Assembly: GCA_030762895.1 (NCBI GenBank)
Contig: CM061065.1
Span: 77,564,607-77,628,606, forward strand
Reading direction: 5' to 3'
DNA from: Sophora flavescens
Lineage: Eukaryota > Streptophyta > Magnoliopsida > Fabales > Fabaceae
Length of the DNA: 64,000 nucleotides
Every line of letters starts with the position of its first letter. Position 1 is the first letter of the stretch. The translations under genes were made by a program, and so were the position numbers. Under the pieces are notes generated by a model that ran no database searches, was not told where the DNA came from, and worked only from the letters and a program-made list of their open reading frames with translations. Positions 1 through 12,406 of this stretch are shown in pieces.

Positions 1-81
1 CAACAACAATAGCCACACCTGTTCGCATGAGGAAACTAAATTTAAATTTCGAGGATGAAATTTATTTTAAGGGGATAGTAA
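1..81 (+). mobile_element. 3' end of an upstream Ty3/gypsy internal region with polypurine tract
   Basis: The short stretch ends in a purine-rich tract (AAGGGGATAGTAA) directly against the TGTAACACCCC terminus of the LTR at 82. This is the layout of an internal region running into its 3' LTR. No coding domain is recognisable in 81 bases. The same LTR is followed on its other side by a primer site and gag, so one LTR sits between two internal regions. Confidence 0.6.
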
Positions 82-2037
82 TGTAACACCCCGTTTTCTA
101 GATTTATGTTTAAAGAAGGGATTAGACATGTTTGAAGGCTTAATTTTGTTTCTTCGGGGTAGGTGAGATTATGTTTCAATTTTGAGGTCAATCGGACTTC
201 AAACGAACTCATTCCGCAGCGAAACGCGCGAAAAGGGGTACCGACAGCAGGGCCACACTCAAACATGGGATTACCCAACGTTCAAGTGCGGGAATGCTAA
301 AACGTTGGCCATATGGATGCTCAAGTGTTGAAAGGGATCAGAAACATCGATCACACTCATAATTGCATGAAACACGTGACAACCAGCGGCCAGCTCTAGT
401 GTGGGAACAACAAACACTAGAGCATTGGAATGCTCTAGCGTGCTTAGCTGGCAGCAAGTACTTAAGTTTTCACTTAAGTTGAAACTTGAAGAAATTTTCA
501 AGTTTAGAAAATGAACTAGAGAGTTTATGAGGGAGAGAGAAATGTGAGTTAGAGAGAAATCGTCACCGAGAGAATTTAGTCCGTTAGATTGCAATTTGGA
601 CCTTGTTTTTGTGATGAGTGCAGCGAGTACATCAAGTATCGACTATCGATTCTCCGATACGATTGAGGTAATGCCCGAATGCTTAACGTGGTGACACATT
701 GATATTGTCGACATTAGTGTTCCTAGTCATTTTCGCTATTTCTCGTTGTTTCTTGCATTGATTTTGGATTTCGAGCAAGATTAGGGTTTAAGACTATGTC
801 TGGATGCTGTCTTTATTTTAGGGCAAATTTCAGAGCTTTGAGGAGCCCCTGAGTATACATGGCAGCATTCTAAGGAAAGGGAGGATGTGGTTCGAGGCAT
901 CGAGAAAGCTTATACAAAGCTTCAAGGTGGTGAGAAAGTAACCAACATCGTCGGGGAGGCAAGCGTAGAGTAATAATGATATATGCATGTGTGTAGGGTT
1001 CCTCAGACCCCAATAAGATGTCGAATAACCGACAATGGTAAAACCCTAAATAAATTAGTATTTTAATGTTGTCTCGGGTTTAGTGGATATAGGTTGATCG
1101 ACTATAGGATTGAAACCCTCGGTTATAAATATAATACGGATGGAGATACCAGCGGGTCAGGGTTACTAGCTGAGGCACTATCTCTAGAGGATCCCTCCTA
1201 GGATCCCGATCATCAGGGACGTTGAGATAGTTTATCATGACGATCGTTGATGGCAGGTGGACCATCCACGATTCTTCATGAAGTATGTAGGCCTAGTGAG
1301 CTTATACATGTGCATGGGAGATGGTACTTATTTTCACATGGATGACACATATCAGATCTCATAGAGGTTACCTTTTCTAGAGATGTGGTTTCCACCTCGT
1401 TAGAGGGAGTTCCCTGACGATATGTGGAATATGGTGGACTGATCAGGGGTGAGGAGTCGCGTTGGTATGGTGCAAAGGGGTCGGAGACAGCGGAGTAATC
1501 AGACGATATATTATTATCGTCACTGTTGAGTCGTGACGAGTAGCGACGAGTCGGTTTGGAGTCGAGGACCCGATATGGCAGAGTCTAGCGACGTCACTAT
1601 CGAGAGGTAGATGGTAGCTCCATCCGCCCATATGGTCTGTGATATCGCTTAGTCAGACGTGTTTGTTGGGTCGTGAGCCTCTATGAGCTTTATTTTGTAC
1701 TTTTGATGTGTTTTGGAGAGGCGGGCTGAGTAGTGTAGGACTTCTGCTTTTGTAAAGTTTCTTGTGACCAGTGTTTGTATTTTCCTTTTCAGTTCCAGTG
1801 TTTGTATAGCTTTAGTAGGTTATGGTCTCTATGTTAGGACAACTCGTACACTGATGGATGTTTCTTACTATTGTATATATATGGTTACTATTTACTGCCT
1901 GCGTATGTTCAATTGTTTTAATTCTTTACAGTTTTCAATATTAAAATATTTTTTAATGTAATAATCATGCTAACGAAAATAACAGATTAATGTTTAGTTA
2001 ATTAGGGCTTTCTTTAATGGGACGTCGGGGTGTCTCA
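82..2037 (+). repeat. LTR of Tekay/Del-like gypsy element E1
   Basis: The 1,956-bp LTR starts TGTAACACCCC and ends GGGGTGTCTCA (TG...CA). It is followed by a Met-type primer site. The first 500 bases contain short inverted words such as CTCTAG-type pairs. The second half contains a degenerate ORF shared with the LTRs near 43000 and 48100. The 3' end closely matches the LTR ends at 43830, 48878 and 60032. The family is inferred from the LTR termini and the gag-pol type; no chromodomain is visible. Confidence 0.8.
1200..1610 (+). pseudogene. degenerate LTR-embedded ORF, E1 copy
   Basis: Read in one frame from about 1224 to the TAG at 1608, this segment matches the ORFs at 42963-43421 and 48052-48492. 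Shared blocks include EIVYHD, a W-x-x-DH-x-x-FF block, RLPF, a WFPP block and REFPDDMWN. Internal stops include TGA at 1248, a TAG before RLPF and another before REFPDD. Compared with the 42963 copy, most changes in the aligned blocks are silent. The product is not recognised. The position is the transcribed part of the LTR, upstream of gag. Confidence 0.55.
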
Positions 2038-2042
2038 CTTGG

Positions 2043-2054
2043 TGGTTTCAAAGC
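2043..2054 (+). other. primer binding site, tRNA-Met type (E1)
   Basis: TGGTTTCAAAGC lies six bases after the LTR end and is a diverged form of the plant initiator tRNA-Met site TGGTATCAGAGC, which is kept exactly in element D at 60038. Confidence 0.65.
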
Positions 2055-2288
2055 AGTTCGGTTCTAAACTGGACTGTGGGGTAGGGCGAGTACCAACATT
2101 ATTAGTTGGATCCTCATTGGATATTAGCTAAGCCTAGGATGGGTAGAGTGTTCGATGCACCTGTTATCCTTACTGGATGAGAATAACTGTTAAGTATTTA
2201 TAAGACATGTAAAGTAATATATCTGCTTATAAGGCCTTACATATATTATGAATAAAAGAGCTAATGATTTCTCTTTTAGGAATTTATA

Positions 2289-3490
2289 ATGGATCGTGGT
2301 AACAGAAGGAGAGGAAAGGGTGACAGGAATGGAGGAAGCAAAGCCATTGATACACCCGTAAGTTCTTCAAGAACTCAAGGTAGTGGAGATGCCAATGACA
2401 CAATGATGGAAATGAGGGAGTTGGCTACAACCATACTGTAACAAACTCAGAAGAACACACAGTTCATGCAGAGGCAGGAAGAGGGGAGGAAAGACAACAA
2501 TAATTGAACACAAGTGCAGAAGAAGAAAATCTTGATCATGGGTCCAAAAGCCTTCATGAAAGGCAACCCACCTCAGTTCCATGGTGACTACGACCCAGAA
2601 GCAGCAAAAAATGGCTGCAGGAGGTGGAGAAAGTATTCATGGCTATGCACTGTAGAGAAGAGAGGAAAGTGACATATGCCGCTTTTATGTTGGTCGAATC
2701 GGCGGGAGCCTGGTGGAGGAACAAACAGAGGTTATTGGAAGATGAAGGACAAACCATCAATTGGGAAGTGTTCAAAGACACTTTCTTGGAGAAGTATTTC
2801 TCAAGAAGTATAAAACTTGAGACGGAAAAGGAATCTTTTAACCTAAAATAGGGAACTATGTATGTTGGAGAATATGCCGCAAGATTTGAACCGGTCCTCA
2901 ACTTTTCACAGTTCTATCAAGTTCACCCAGATGAGGAGTGGGTGTGCAAGAAATTTGAAGATGGTCTGAGGCTTGAATGGAAGCGAGCGATGATGCCACT
3001 AGAGTTGAATCACTTTCCAGCTTTAGTGGAAAAGTGTACTGTGTTGGAGGTCATGATCATGCTGGAGTTGTGCAACAGCAACAAAGAAAAGGGGGACCAG
3101 TGAGAAGTGATACTCAAAGAGGAAGAGGTGGCAAATTTTAATCAAGGGCGAAGCCGTATAGTCTCCCTGCTCAATCGACAATGAATGTAAGAGCAGAAGC
3201 TTCTAGTAAAGCACAACAGAGAGGCTTGACTTGTTTCAAATGTGGAGGACCACTTCTCAAGAGGGATTGTCCTCAATTGAAACATCACCTGTTTCAACTA
3301 TGGAAACGTTGGCCACATGTCTTAAAGTTATCCTCAAGGCAATACGGGGAGAGCTCAGAGTTCAAAACAAGTTGGAAGGAATCAAGGTGCAGTGAATCAG
3401 ACTCAGACAAGGAATCAACAAGGAGGAAGACCTCAGGCTTCTGGAAGGGTCTTTACCTTGAGAGGATCAGAATCCTCTCGATGTCCTGAT
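2289..3490 (+). pseudogene. gag: gag of E1 (Ty3/gypsy), disrupted
   Basis: The reading begins at ATG 2289 with a basic Arg/Gly-rich start. It then shows a retrotransposon gag core at 2620-3100, with motifs such as MHCREERKVTYAAFML and LEKYFS, and ends in a CCHC-type knuckle region (CFKCGGP) near 3236. Gag forms the capsid of cytoplasmic virus-like particles. A stop lies near 2440, a frameshift near 2610, and further breaks before 3181, so no full-length protein can be made. A second knuckle seems to have decayed. The order gag, protease, RT on the same strand supports the call. Confidence 0.8.
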
Positions 3491-4570
3491 CTGATATATA
3501 CAAGGTAAATGCTTAGTGTTCAGAAAGCTCTTATTTGTTCTATTTGATTCGGGTGCTAGTCATTCTTTCATATCATTAGAGTGCATGAATCTTTTGCATT
3601 TACCTGTTTCTTCATTACCATATGACCTTACTATTTCTATCCCTATGGGTGAAACATTAACAACTATATTTGTTTGTTGGGATTGTCCTATTATTTTAGG
3701 AAATAGACAATTCATGGTGGTCCTCGCCTGTTTGCCTATGCAGCAGATTGATATTTTCTTAGGCATGGATTGGCTTTCGGCCAAACATGTGATTTTATAC
3801 TGTTCAAACAAAACCCTTTGATTCTTGGAATGATAAGGATTATTGCCTATCAATGACAGTAACTTGGGAGATGAACGATCGAGAGATTGCAAGGTTCTAT
3901 TTTCCCCGGAAGCAAAAGAGTCTCCGAAGCCGGATGCGCTGCCTGTCGTTTGCAAATTTCCAGGGCTGCCACCAAAGAGATAGATAGAGTTCGTAATCGA
4001 TCTCGTATTAGGGACCGAACTGATTTCGATATCACCGTGTCGAATTTCCCCAACAGAGTTGGCAGAGTTGAAGAAGCAGCTGGATGACATGTTGAAAAAG
4101 GAGTTCATCTAACCAAGTGTTTCACCATGGGAGCACCGGTTCTATTTATGAAGAAGAAAGATGATAGTTCAAGGTTGTGTGGATTACCGACAACTTAATA
4201 AGGTAACAATCAAGAACAAGTATCTGTTTTCGAGTATTGGTGATTGGATGGATCTGTTGCGGGGATAAATTGTGTTCTCTAAGATAGATTTGAGATCAGG
4301 ATACCATAAGATCAGAGTAAAACATGATGATATACCGAAGACTACTTTTAGAAGTCGGTACAGACATTGTGAGTATTGTGTTATGTCGTTTGGCGTAACT
4401 AATGCTCCTGCTGTATTCATGGACTACATGAATAAGATCTTTAGACCGTACCTGGACAAGTTCGTCATTGTGTTTTATCGATGATATTCTGATCTACTCC
4501 TCGAGTAGAGAAGAACATGAAGAGCATCTTCAGGTTGTACTTCAAGTACTTAAGGACAAACAACTCTATG
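3491..4570 (+). pseudogene. pol: protease and truncated reverse transcriptase of E1
   Basis: The aspartic protease motif DSGASHSF is read at about 3549, followed by the usual GMDWL block near 3765. Reverse transcriptase blocks follow: ELKKQLDDML (about 4055), NKVTIKNKY (4195), FSKIDLRSGY (4272) and FGVTNAP (4390). An extra T near 4475 shifts the frame immediately before the catalytic Asp-Asp box. The sequence stops matching RT at 4570, where it passes directly into LTR-interior sequence. RNase H and integrase are missing. The junction looks like a deletion or illegitimate recombination. Confidence 0.8.
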
Positions 4571-5231
4571 ACTATCACACCGGGAGGCAAGCTCTATATA
4601 GCATGTTATTTTGTCTGTGTAGGGTGCCCCAGACCCTACTAGTTGTCGAGTAGTTGACGGTGGTTAAACCCCACTTGAAAATGGTTTTGAAATGATACTT
4701 TGGGTTTAATTATCGTAGACTTGTCGACATTAGGGCAACATATTATTTTAAGTTTATTTGCTTGAGGATGAATGTGATATCTGATTTATGTGTTTATGGA
4801 TGTTGTGATGTTTGACGTTTGATATGTTATAACATGCTTAACATGCTATTTGGATATGTCCGGATTGCTGAGGATGATTGTCTGGTTGTGATGATGTTAG
4901 AACCTTAGTTGACACCCTAAGGGTACTATGTTTGGTTTGATGTTGGAAAACGGTATATGGGTACCGTGTTGAGCTGTGGGTGCGTTGGCATCATGAAGAG
5001 AGTAGGAATGGGTTTGGTACCAGTTTCAACTTAGGATGTATGTGTATTGTATAAGTTGCCAAAGTGGCTGGCCGTGTGACTGGGAGTCACGCGAGGTTGG
5101 TGTACTCAGGTGCAGGTATGGAATATGGAGAGGGACGGTTCTGGGAACCTTGGGGATGTAGTTTGGTCTGGAATGGCTTTCAAGAGACCAGTGATTTGTA
5201 CCCATTGTGTCGAGACTGCCGTGGAGGCTTG
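4571..5231 (+). repeat. left part of the 5'-truncated LTR of E2
   Basis: From about 4580 the sequence resembles the middle of the E1 LTR: both share a GTGTAGGG..CC.CAGACCC block (990 and 4617), then diverge. It is interrupted at 5232 by element A. Past A's duplicated GCTAT at 42504 the LTR resumes and runs to 43830, where a primer site and gag follow. The first part of the LTR is missing at the 4570 junction. No gene is present. Confidence 0.6.
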
Positions 5232-5497
5232 GCTATTGATAAGCCTATAGCTTATCTAGTTGTATAGCTAGAAAGGCTAAGGTTTTTATGCCTATTGAGC
5301 GATTTAACTTTTCTAATTACCCAAATTTGGCTTATTTTGTCTCTAAGCAACAATTTGAGTCTCTTAGGTTAGATTTAGTACATTTTGGTTATTTTTGAGT
5401 CAGTAAAGCATTAAAATGCTACTTTTTTGTTTCAGGTTAAAAGTAAAGCTCTAGGAAGCAAGGTAACTTGAAGAAAACAAGCTAAAGGTAAAGAAGA

Positions 5498-5735
5498 GTA
5501 TCTCGCCCAGCCAGACAATGCTCGCCTCGCGAGCTAGAGCTACAGACTGAGCAGGAATTGCACATATTCAGGCTCGCCTCGTGAGCAAAGGTTCGCTTCG
5601 CAAACCAGACTCAGAATCTTCAACTTCTCTGTCTCTCCCTGCGAGACAGCCCTCGCCTCGCGAGCATTCAAAATCTTGATGGAGCCAAAATCAAGTATTC
5701 ACCTCGCGAGAGGCGGCTCGCCTTGTGAGCGGGCG
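5498..5735 (+). promoter_or_regulatory. CTCGCGAG-type motif array in the 5' LTR of A
   Basis: Repeated variants of GCTCGCCTCGCGAGC appear about nine times over roughly 240 bp, many self-complementary. The array ends just before the TATA-like box at 5750. A similar array lies in the 3' LTR (41430-41645) and in the internal region (35281-35715). An enhancer role is inferred only from position. Confidence 0.55.
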
Positions 5736-5749
5736 CTGATTCAAAAAAT

Positions 5750-5757
5750 TATAAAAA
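5750..5757 (+). promoter_or_regulatory. TATA-like box, 5' LTR of A
   Basis: TATAAAAA lies directly downstream of the motif array and is a plausible U3 core promoter. The 3' LTR has TTTTAAAAAG at the equivalent place, so that copy has lost the box. Confidence 0.5.
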
Positions 5758-6598
5758 GCTTGTTTTGGAGCAGTTTAGGGATCCAAATTTTAACCTATTT
5801 TCCTTGTTTCTCTTGGAGCTGTGTCTCCCCTAGTTTTATTTGGATTGATACAGTTGTCATGAATTCTCTCTTCTCTTTTGATTTGATTTCGGTTGCTATG
5901 AGGAACTAATCCTCTTTTCTGAGGAAACGATGAAGCCGGTCATAACGGCATAGTTAATTCAAGTGGTGATTTCTTATTCCCTTCTCTTAATTTCTTGTTT
6001 CATAACTGATTTTTATTGAGATAATCACAAGGGCCCGTGTTTAACTAGTCAAGCGCGATGAATCCGAGAGGAGTTTCGCTCTTTAGGACTTGGGTTAGGA
6101 ACACCAATTGAGTATTGCTAGAGATAGAGTAGGAGGTTGGTGCAATCGTTATAGGGAACCAAAGGCATAATGAATCTGACTTGTGGGTTGTCGGATCGAG
6201 AGATAGGCAATTTGTATGCTTAGGTATGTCTATTTGTGCTCGAGAGAGACATTAGGATAATTGAGGGTTCCTGATTGGCAAAGAAATTGAACTTAGGGAT
6301 AAGAAGGTTATCACTTGGGTAGTATGCATGATTAGGTAGGTGGATTCGTGACCTTAGAATTCTAATCCTTAATTGAACCTCGTTGTATTTACTTTTAATT
6401 AATTGATAATTGTTATTTGGCTTGATAAATAATTTTATCCCAACAACATTGATAATTGACTTGGTCAAATTGTTTGAATACCCTTGAATTTTGGATTAAT
6501 TGGTCTCCTAATCCCTGAGTTCGACCTCGGTAATACTTACCGTGTTTATTTATTACTTGCTTCGATCCGGTACACTTGCCGGAGTCCCATCACGTTTT

Positions 6599-6615
6599 TG
6601 GCGCCGTTGCCAGGA
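6599..6615 (+). other. primer binding site, tRNA-Asp type (A)
   Basis: TGGCGCCGTTGCCAGGA complements the 3' end of plant tRNA-Asp (which ends CCGGCAACGGCGCCA) with one mismatch. It starts six bases after the LTR. Confidence 0.85.
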
Positions 6616-6749
6616 TTGGCACAACCAATTTTCCTAAATTTTAGGAAAATTGAATATTTTGATTAAGCAATTTTTTTCTTTTAAAATTTCTGCACTTTTT
6701 AATCTCTTTCAACTTCTTTGATCCACTTGGTCTTGGCTTGTTTTTGTGT

Positions 6750-8765
6750 ATGCGAGGTACCGTTCCATCGGGAGACTTGCTATACGACCTAGAGATTTGA
6801 CGGACTGAGAAGTAGTTGAGGAAGGAATTGAGAGAGAAAAGGAGACTTGAAGCAATCCAACCCATCAATCTTGAAGGGATGGCAGAAGGAGATCCTTCAG
6901 CTTACAAGCCTCTCTATGAGTATAATCGTCCTAACTTGGATAATTGTGCTTCTACTGTTGTCAGGCCGACCATCACGGCCAATTCTTTTGAGATCAAGTC
7001 ACCGGTTCTGAACCAGGTGCAAAGGAATCAGTTTGATGGGAGTGCAAGCCAAGATCCTCATAGGCATATTGCACACTTTTTGGAGATCTGTAATATGTTG
7101 AAGACTCCTGGTGTTTCAGATGATGCCTTCTGTCTGCGAATATTCCCTCTCTCTCTTCGGGATAGAGCATGCGATTGGCTAGATCTGAATTTGGATAGAG
7201 GAAGCTTTACTACTTGGGAGGATATGACTCAGAAATTCCTCACAAGGTTCTTTCCTCCTCAGAGAGCGACACAACTAAAGATAGCCGTTACTTCTTCCAG
7301 GCAACATGAGGATGAGACTTACAATGAAGCTTGGGAAAGGTATAATGTGCTCTTGAGGAGATGTTCTTCTTCCTACTTTGATTTGGTGACAAAGGTTCAA
7401 CATTTCTTCAATGGTTTGAGGGGTTGCTACCAGATGAACTGTGATGGCATAGCTGGCGGTTCTTTCTCTTGTAAGTCAGCAGAAGATGCATGGGCATTAT
7501 TGGAGAAGATGTCTAGGAATGACTAAAACCGTAATGGGATTCACTCTTCTAGTGAATCTCAACAAAATTCTTCCGGACTTAGTTCAACATCTATTGAAGC
7601 TATTCTTGAGCATAACGCACTTCTAAAGAAGCAAAATGAGGCACTTAATAACAAGATGAAGGTGAACGCAATACGGGAAGGATTGCCACCGGGTTGTGAT
7701 TTTTGAAATGGTGATCATGACAGTGAAAATTGTCCGGGTAACTTTCCTCAGGAGCATGTGGACTCATGTCACAATTTCTACGACACAGTGCCACAACGCA
7801 ATGACTATTAGAGGAACAGACATATTGACTACCACAATGGGCGGAATTGGAATGTTAGGAGAGACCATCAAGGTTTCTCTTGGAGTAACACTAGTGGTAG
7901 ATTGACCGGGCAACAACAACAGAATCAGAGGCAGAACTATGGAATTCAACAGCACAATACTCAACAAGCTCTCCCTAAGACTAATCAGTTACATATCACA
8001 GATAGGGGGAAGCAACCATGGGAATTGGCTATTGAAAAGACTAGTGCGGCCATTGAGAAGTTGACAGTGCATACAGACACAACCATTGACAAGTTGGCAA
8101 CTCACACATGGGCAGCAATTCAGAATCTTGAGACTCAGGTAGCACAACTTACAAAACAACTGAATGAGCGTCTTCCAGGCTCTTTCCCAGGTAATACAGA
8201 GAACAACCCCAAGAATCAATGCAATGTCGTGACCACTAGAAGCGGTAAGGTGTTGGAATCAAATGGGGGAGCAATTATTTCTAATGAAGTTGAAACTCCG
8301 GAACAACCACAAGTGGAAACAGAGCAAGTAAAGGAAGATGAGGTAGCTAGTGAGAAGGTGTCGGAGCAAGATAGGAGATTGAAATTAGAGGATGAAGAAT
8401 TCCAAAGAAAGAAGTGGGTTGAACCCCAAGATCTCCCTCCATTCATGAAGGTATCGTATCCAGAAAGACTGAAGAAGCCATTGCAAGATAAGCAATTCAA
8501 CAAGTTCCTTGATGAATTCCGTAAGCTTCAAGTCAACATTCCATTTGCGGAAGCATTGGAACAAATGCCATCTTATGCTCTAATCATGAAGGAGCTTCTC
8601 TCCAAGAAATGGAAGATAGTGGATGAGGAGATGGTTGCTTTGACCGAGGAATGTAGTGCAATTATTCAAAGGAAACTACCTCCTAAGTTGAAGGATCCGG
8701 GTTCCTTTAGCATACCATGCACCATTGGAGAGATGACTATTGGGAAGGCACTATGTGATTTAGGG
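6750..8765 (+). pseudogene. gag: gag and start of protease, element A
   Basis: I chose ATG 6750 because element B starts its gag with the same M-R-G residues. Two stops fall within the first 25 codons. A well-preserved gag core follows (about 6960-7526; motifs FFPPQRA and ETYNEAWERY). The single zinc knuckle near 7695 has its second cysteine codon replaced by TGA at 7704-7706. A Gln/Asn-rich linker, then a charged, Glu/Lys-rich linker (7902-8690), leads to the protease, whose C-D-L-G motif is broken by one extra G within 8763-8767. Everything up to that point is in a single frame, so the element had one gag-pol ORF. Confidence 0.85.
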
Positions 8766-11700
8766 GGCAAGCATCAACTTAACGCCCCTGTCTATGATGA
8801 GGAAGCTTGGCATTCAAGAGGCCAAGGGGACTATGATGTCACTCCAACTAGCGGATCGTTCTATTAAATATCCCTACGGGGTGGTGGAGGATTTGTTGGT
8901 AAAGGTAGATAAGTATATCTTTCTGGCGGATTTTGTGGTGCTAGATATGGATGAAGATGCCGAGATCCCTCTTATATTGGGTAGGACTTTCTTGGCCACT
9001 GGGCGTGCTTTAATAGATTAGCAACAAGGAAAGCTCACACTAAGGGTGCAAGATGAGAATGTAGTCTTCAATGTTTTTGAAGCAATGAAGCATCCGTTTG
9101 AGAAATCTTATGCATATAGTGTGTATGTGGTAGAGCCAATTGTAAAATCTATAGCCACACATGAAGCCCATGGTTCTGCACTTGAAAAAGTGTTGTTAAA
9201 ATCCCATGTTGAAAATGAAGAAGGGGACTTCTTGGAAGATGATGATTATCTAGAGTGCTTGAAGAACATGGAAGCATTGCCAAATATCCCCAAGGATGAA
9301 TGCCAAAAAGAAAAGCCCAACAAGGAAGGAGTGGAAGAGGACAACAAGGCACCAGAGTTGAAGCAACTCCCCACTCACCTAAGGTATGCATTTTTGAGTG
9401 AGGGTGGACATCACCCTGTTAGCATTAGTAATGCTCTGGAAAAATATGAAGAAGACAAGCTCTTAAGGGTTCTTAGGGAACACAAATCCGCCATTGGGTG
9501 GAAGATTTCAGATTTAAAAGGAATAAGTCCTTCTTTATGCATGCACAAAATTTTGATGGAGGATGATTATAAACCGGTTGTTCAACCCCAAACACGGTTA
9601 AATCCCATCATGAAAGAAGCGGTGCGTAAGGAAGTGATTAAGCTTTTGGATGCCAGAATCATCTATCCAATCTCGGATAGTAATTGGGTTAGTCCAATTC
9701 ATGTGGTCCCAAAGAAAGGTGGCACAACCGTGGTGGTCAATGAGAACAATGAGATGATTCCAACAAGAACCATCACGGGGTGGTGAGTTTGTGTTGATTA
9801 TAGGAAGCTAAATGATGCAACAAGGAAGGATCACTTCCTTCTTCCCTTCATTGATCAAATGGAAGAGAGGTTGGCCGGATATGAGTATTATTGCTATTTG
9901 GATGGTTACTCCGGTTACAACCAAATTGTGGTAGATCCAAAGGACCAAGTGAAGACGACCTTCACATGTCCCTATGGAGTCTTTGCTTATAGGAGGATGC
10001 CTTTTGGATTATGCAACGCTCCGACTACCTTCCAAAGGTGCATGCTCTCTATTTTCTCGGACATGGTGGAGAAATTCATAGAGGTATTCATGGACGACTT
10101 CTCAGTTTTTGGGACTTCGTTTGATAATTGCTTGAAGAACTTGGCTTGCATGCTAGAAAGGTGTCAAGAAACCAACCTTGTGCTTAATTGGGAAAAATAT
10201 CATTTAATGGTTCGAGAAGGTATAGTGTTGGGGCACAAAATCTCTAAAAAGGGGATTGAAGTGGATAAAGCTAAGATTAAGTTAATTGAAAAGCTACCCC
10301 CACCAACCAATGTGAAGGGGGTGAGGAGTTTCTTGGGACATGCCTGTTTCTATCGAAGGTTCATCCGAGATATTTCAAAGATAGCGAAACCGCTATATGA
10401 CCTTCTTGTGAAGGACGTATCCTTTGATTTTAACTCTTCTTGTTTAAATTATTTCAATACTTTGAAAAATATGCTTGTGACCGCACCTATAGTCACTGCA
10501 TCTAATTGGAATTTACCCTTTGAAATCATGTGTGATGCAAGTGATTATACGGTGGGGGCTGTTTTAGGACAAATGGTGGAAAAGTTAGCCTATGTGATTT
10601 ACTATGCAAGTAAAGTTTTACATGAGGCACAAGCTAACTATTCCACCACCGAAAAAGAACTCCTTGCAGTGGTTTTTGCTTTAGATAAATTTAGATATTA
10701 TGTTGTAGGGTCTAAAATTATTATTTTCACCGATCATGCGGCCATAAGACAGTTGATGACAAAACAAGAGGCCAAACCTAGAATAATTTGATGGATTCTT
10801 CTTTTGTAGGAGTTTGATATTGAGATCAGGGACCACAAAGGCTCAGAAAATGGAGTGACGGACCACTTGTCGAGGTTGGTTAATCCCGACACTGAGGAGA
10901 AATTGCTAAATACCAAGGAATAATTTCCTGATGAGAGATTGTTTACAATTTTTGAAAAAGTTTCTCCTTGGTTCGCGGATATGGCCAACTTCAAGTCTTC
11001 TAATGTGGTTCCAAAGGGATGGACAATGCAACAAAGAAAAAAGTTCTTCTCGGATGCAAAGTATTACATTTGGGAAGATCCTTACCTTTAAAAGCAATGT
11101 TCGGATAGGTTGTTGAGAAGATGCATTCCCCATGAGAAAATTGGAAACGTGTTGTGGCATTGCCATAGCTCGGAATATGGTGGACACTTTGGTGGAAATA
11201 AGACCACGGAAAAAGTCCTCCAAAGCGGGTTTTATTGACCTACTCTCTTCAAATATGCACGTACTTTTGTGGAAAGGTGTGATTCGTGCCAACGGGTTGG
11301 AAACATCTCAAAGCTGCATGAACTCCCTCTCCAAATCATGCTAGAAGTAGAGATTTTTAATGTTTGGGGGATAGATTTCATGGGACCATTCCCACCTTCC
11401 TTCTCTTATCAATACATTTTGGTAGCGGTGAATTATGTTTCAAAATGGGTTGAAGCAATACCAACAACAACGGATGATGCGCGGGTAGTCATGAATTTCT
11501 TAATGCGCAACATTTTTTCAAGGTTTGGTGTCCCGAGGGTCTTGATTAGTGATGGTGGGTCTCATTTTTGTAACAAACAAATGAGTCACTTACTTGAGAA
11601 ATATGGGGTCAAGCACAAGGTAGCAACTCCTTACCATCCACAAATAAGCGGAGAAGTCAAAATATCCAACCGTGAATTGAAGCGAATTCTTGAGAAAACT

Positions 11701-12219
11701 ATTAACTCATCACGGAAGGATTGGTCAAGGAAGGTGGATGATGCCCTTTGGGCATATAGGACCGCTTTCAAAACGCCAATTGGGAGGTATCCTTATAACT
11801 TAGTATTTGGGAAGGCATGTCACTTGTCGGTTGACCTGGAACACAAGTCTTATGGGGCAATTAAAGAGATCAATTATGATTTAAAGAAGGCCGGTGAGAA
11901 GAGACTACTGGATTTGAATGAATTGTCAGAGATCCACATGCAAGCATATGAGAATGCTAGGATTTATAAGGAGAGGACTAAGGCATGGCATGACAAGCAC
12001 ATCCTACCTAGACAATTTGAACCGGGGCAATGGGTGCTTCTATACAACTCTAGGTTGAGACTTTTCCCGGGAAAGCTGAAATCTCGATGGTCTGGATCAT
12101 TCAAGATCCATAATGTTTTTCCTCATGGTGCGATAGAATTAGAAGGAAAAGGCCCTGGGGATATCTTCAAGGTGAATGAGCAGAGGCTTAAGCACTACTA
12201 TGAGGAAGCATTTCAATAA
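8766..12219 (+). pseudogene. pol: pol of element A: protease remainder, RT, RNase H, integrase
   Basis: After the single-base insertion the frame stays constant to the natural stop at 12217. Domains in order are protease end (8794-9018, ILGRTFLATGRALID), RT (about 9590-10250, active site FMDDFSVFG), RNase H (about 10500-10760, CDASDYTVGAVLGQ), integrase zinc region (about 11150-11300) and integrase core (WGIDFMGPF near 11369, ISDGGSHF near 11552). Premature stops occur at about 9019, 9784, 10789, 10807, 10921, 11089 and 11234; most fit a C-to-T or G-to-A change. The third catalytic acidic residue of integrase is Lys (AAA 11659-11661). The product is inactive. Confidence 0.9.
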
Positions 12220-12406
12220 GATCAACAGAATTTCAATCTTAACTAGCCCTTAGGGGGCCATTTCCGTGAAGCTCGGGACGTTAAAAAAGCGCTACTTGGG
12301 AGGCAACCCAAGATTGGTATCCTTTTTATGCATTTATAGAGTATTAAAAATTAAAAAAAGTGTCTGCATATAGGGTCCTTAGTTAGAAAATTGCATTAAG
12401 GAAGCA
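12220..12406 (+). other. post-pol noncoding region of A, left part
   Basis: The sequence resembles the segment after integrase in element B: both keep ACGTTAA..AAGCGCT.. and GGGAG.CAACCCAAG, at 12280 and 25459. No ORF is seen. It is cut at 12411 by copia element C and resumes at 35246. Confidence 0.6.

Larger units (their letters stand above)
5237..6592 (+). repeat. 5' LTR of element A
   Basis: It begins TGATAAGCC and ends GAGTCCCATCA, directly before the primer site. The same sequence recurs at 41166-42503. It carries a CTCGCGAG-type motif array upstream of a TATA-like box. Confidence 0.9.

Noticed and set aside
3560..4108. 182-codon minus-strand open frame
   Set aside because: It is the antisense shadow of the protease and RT of E1.
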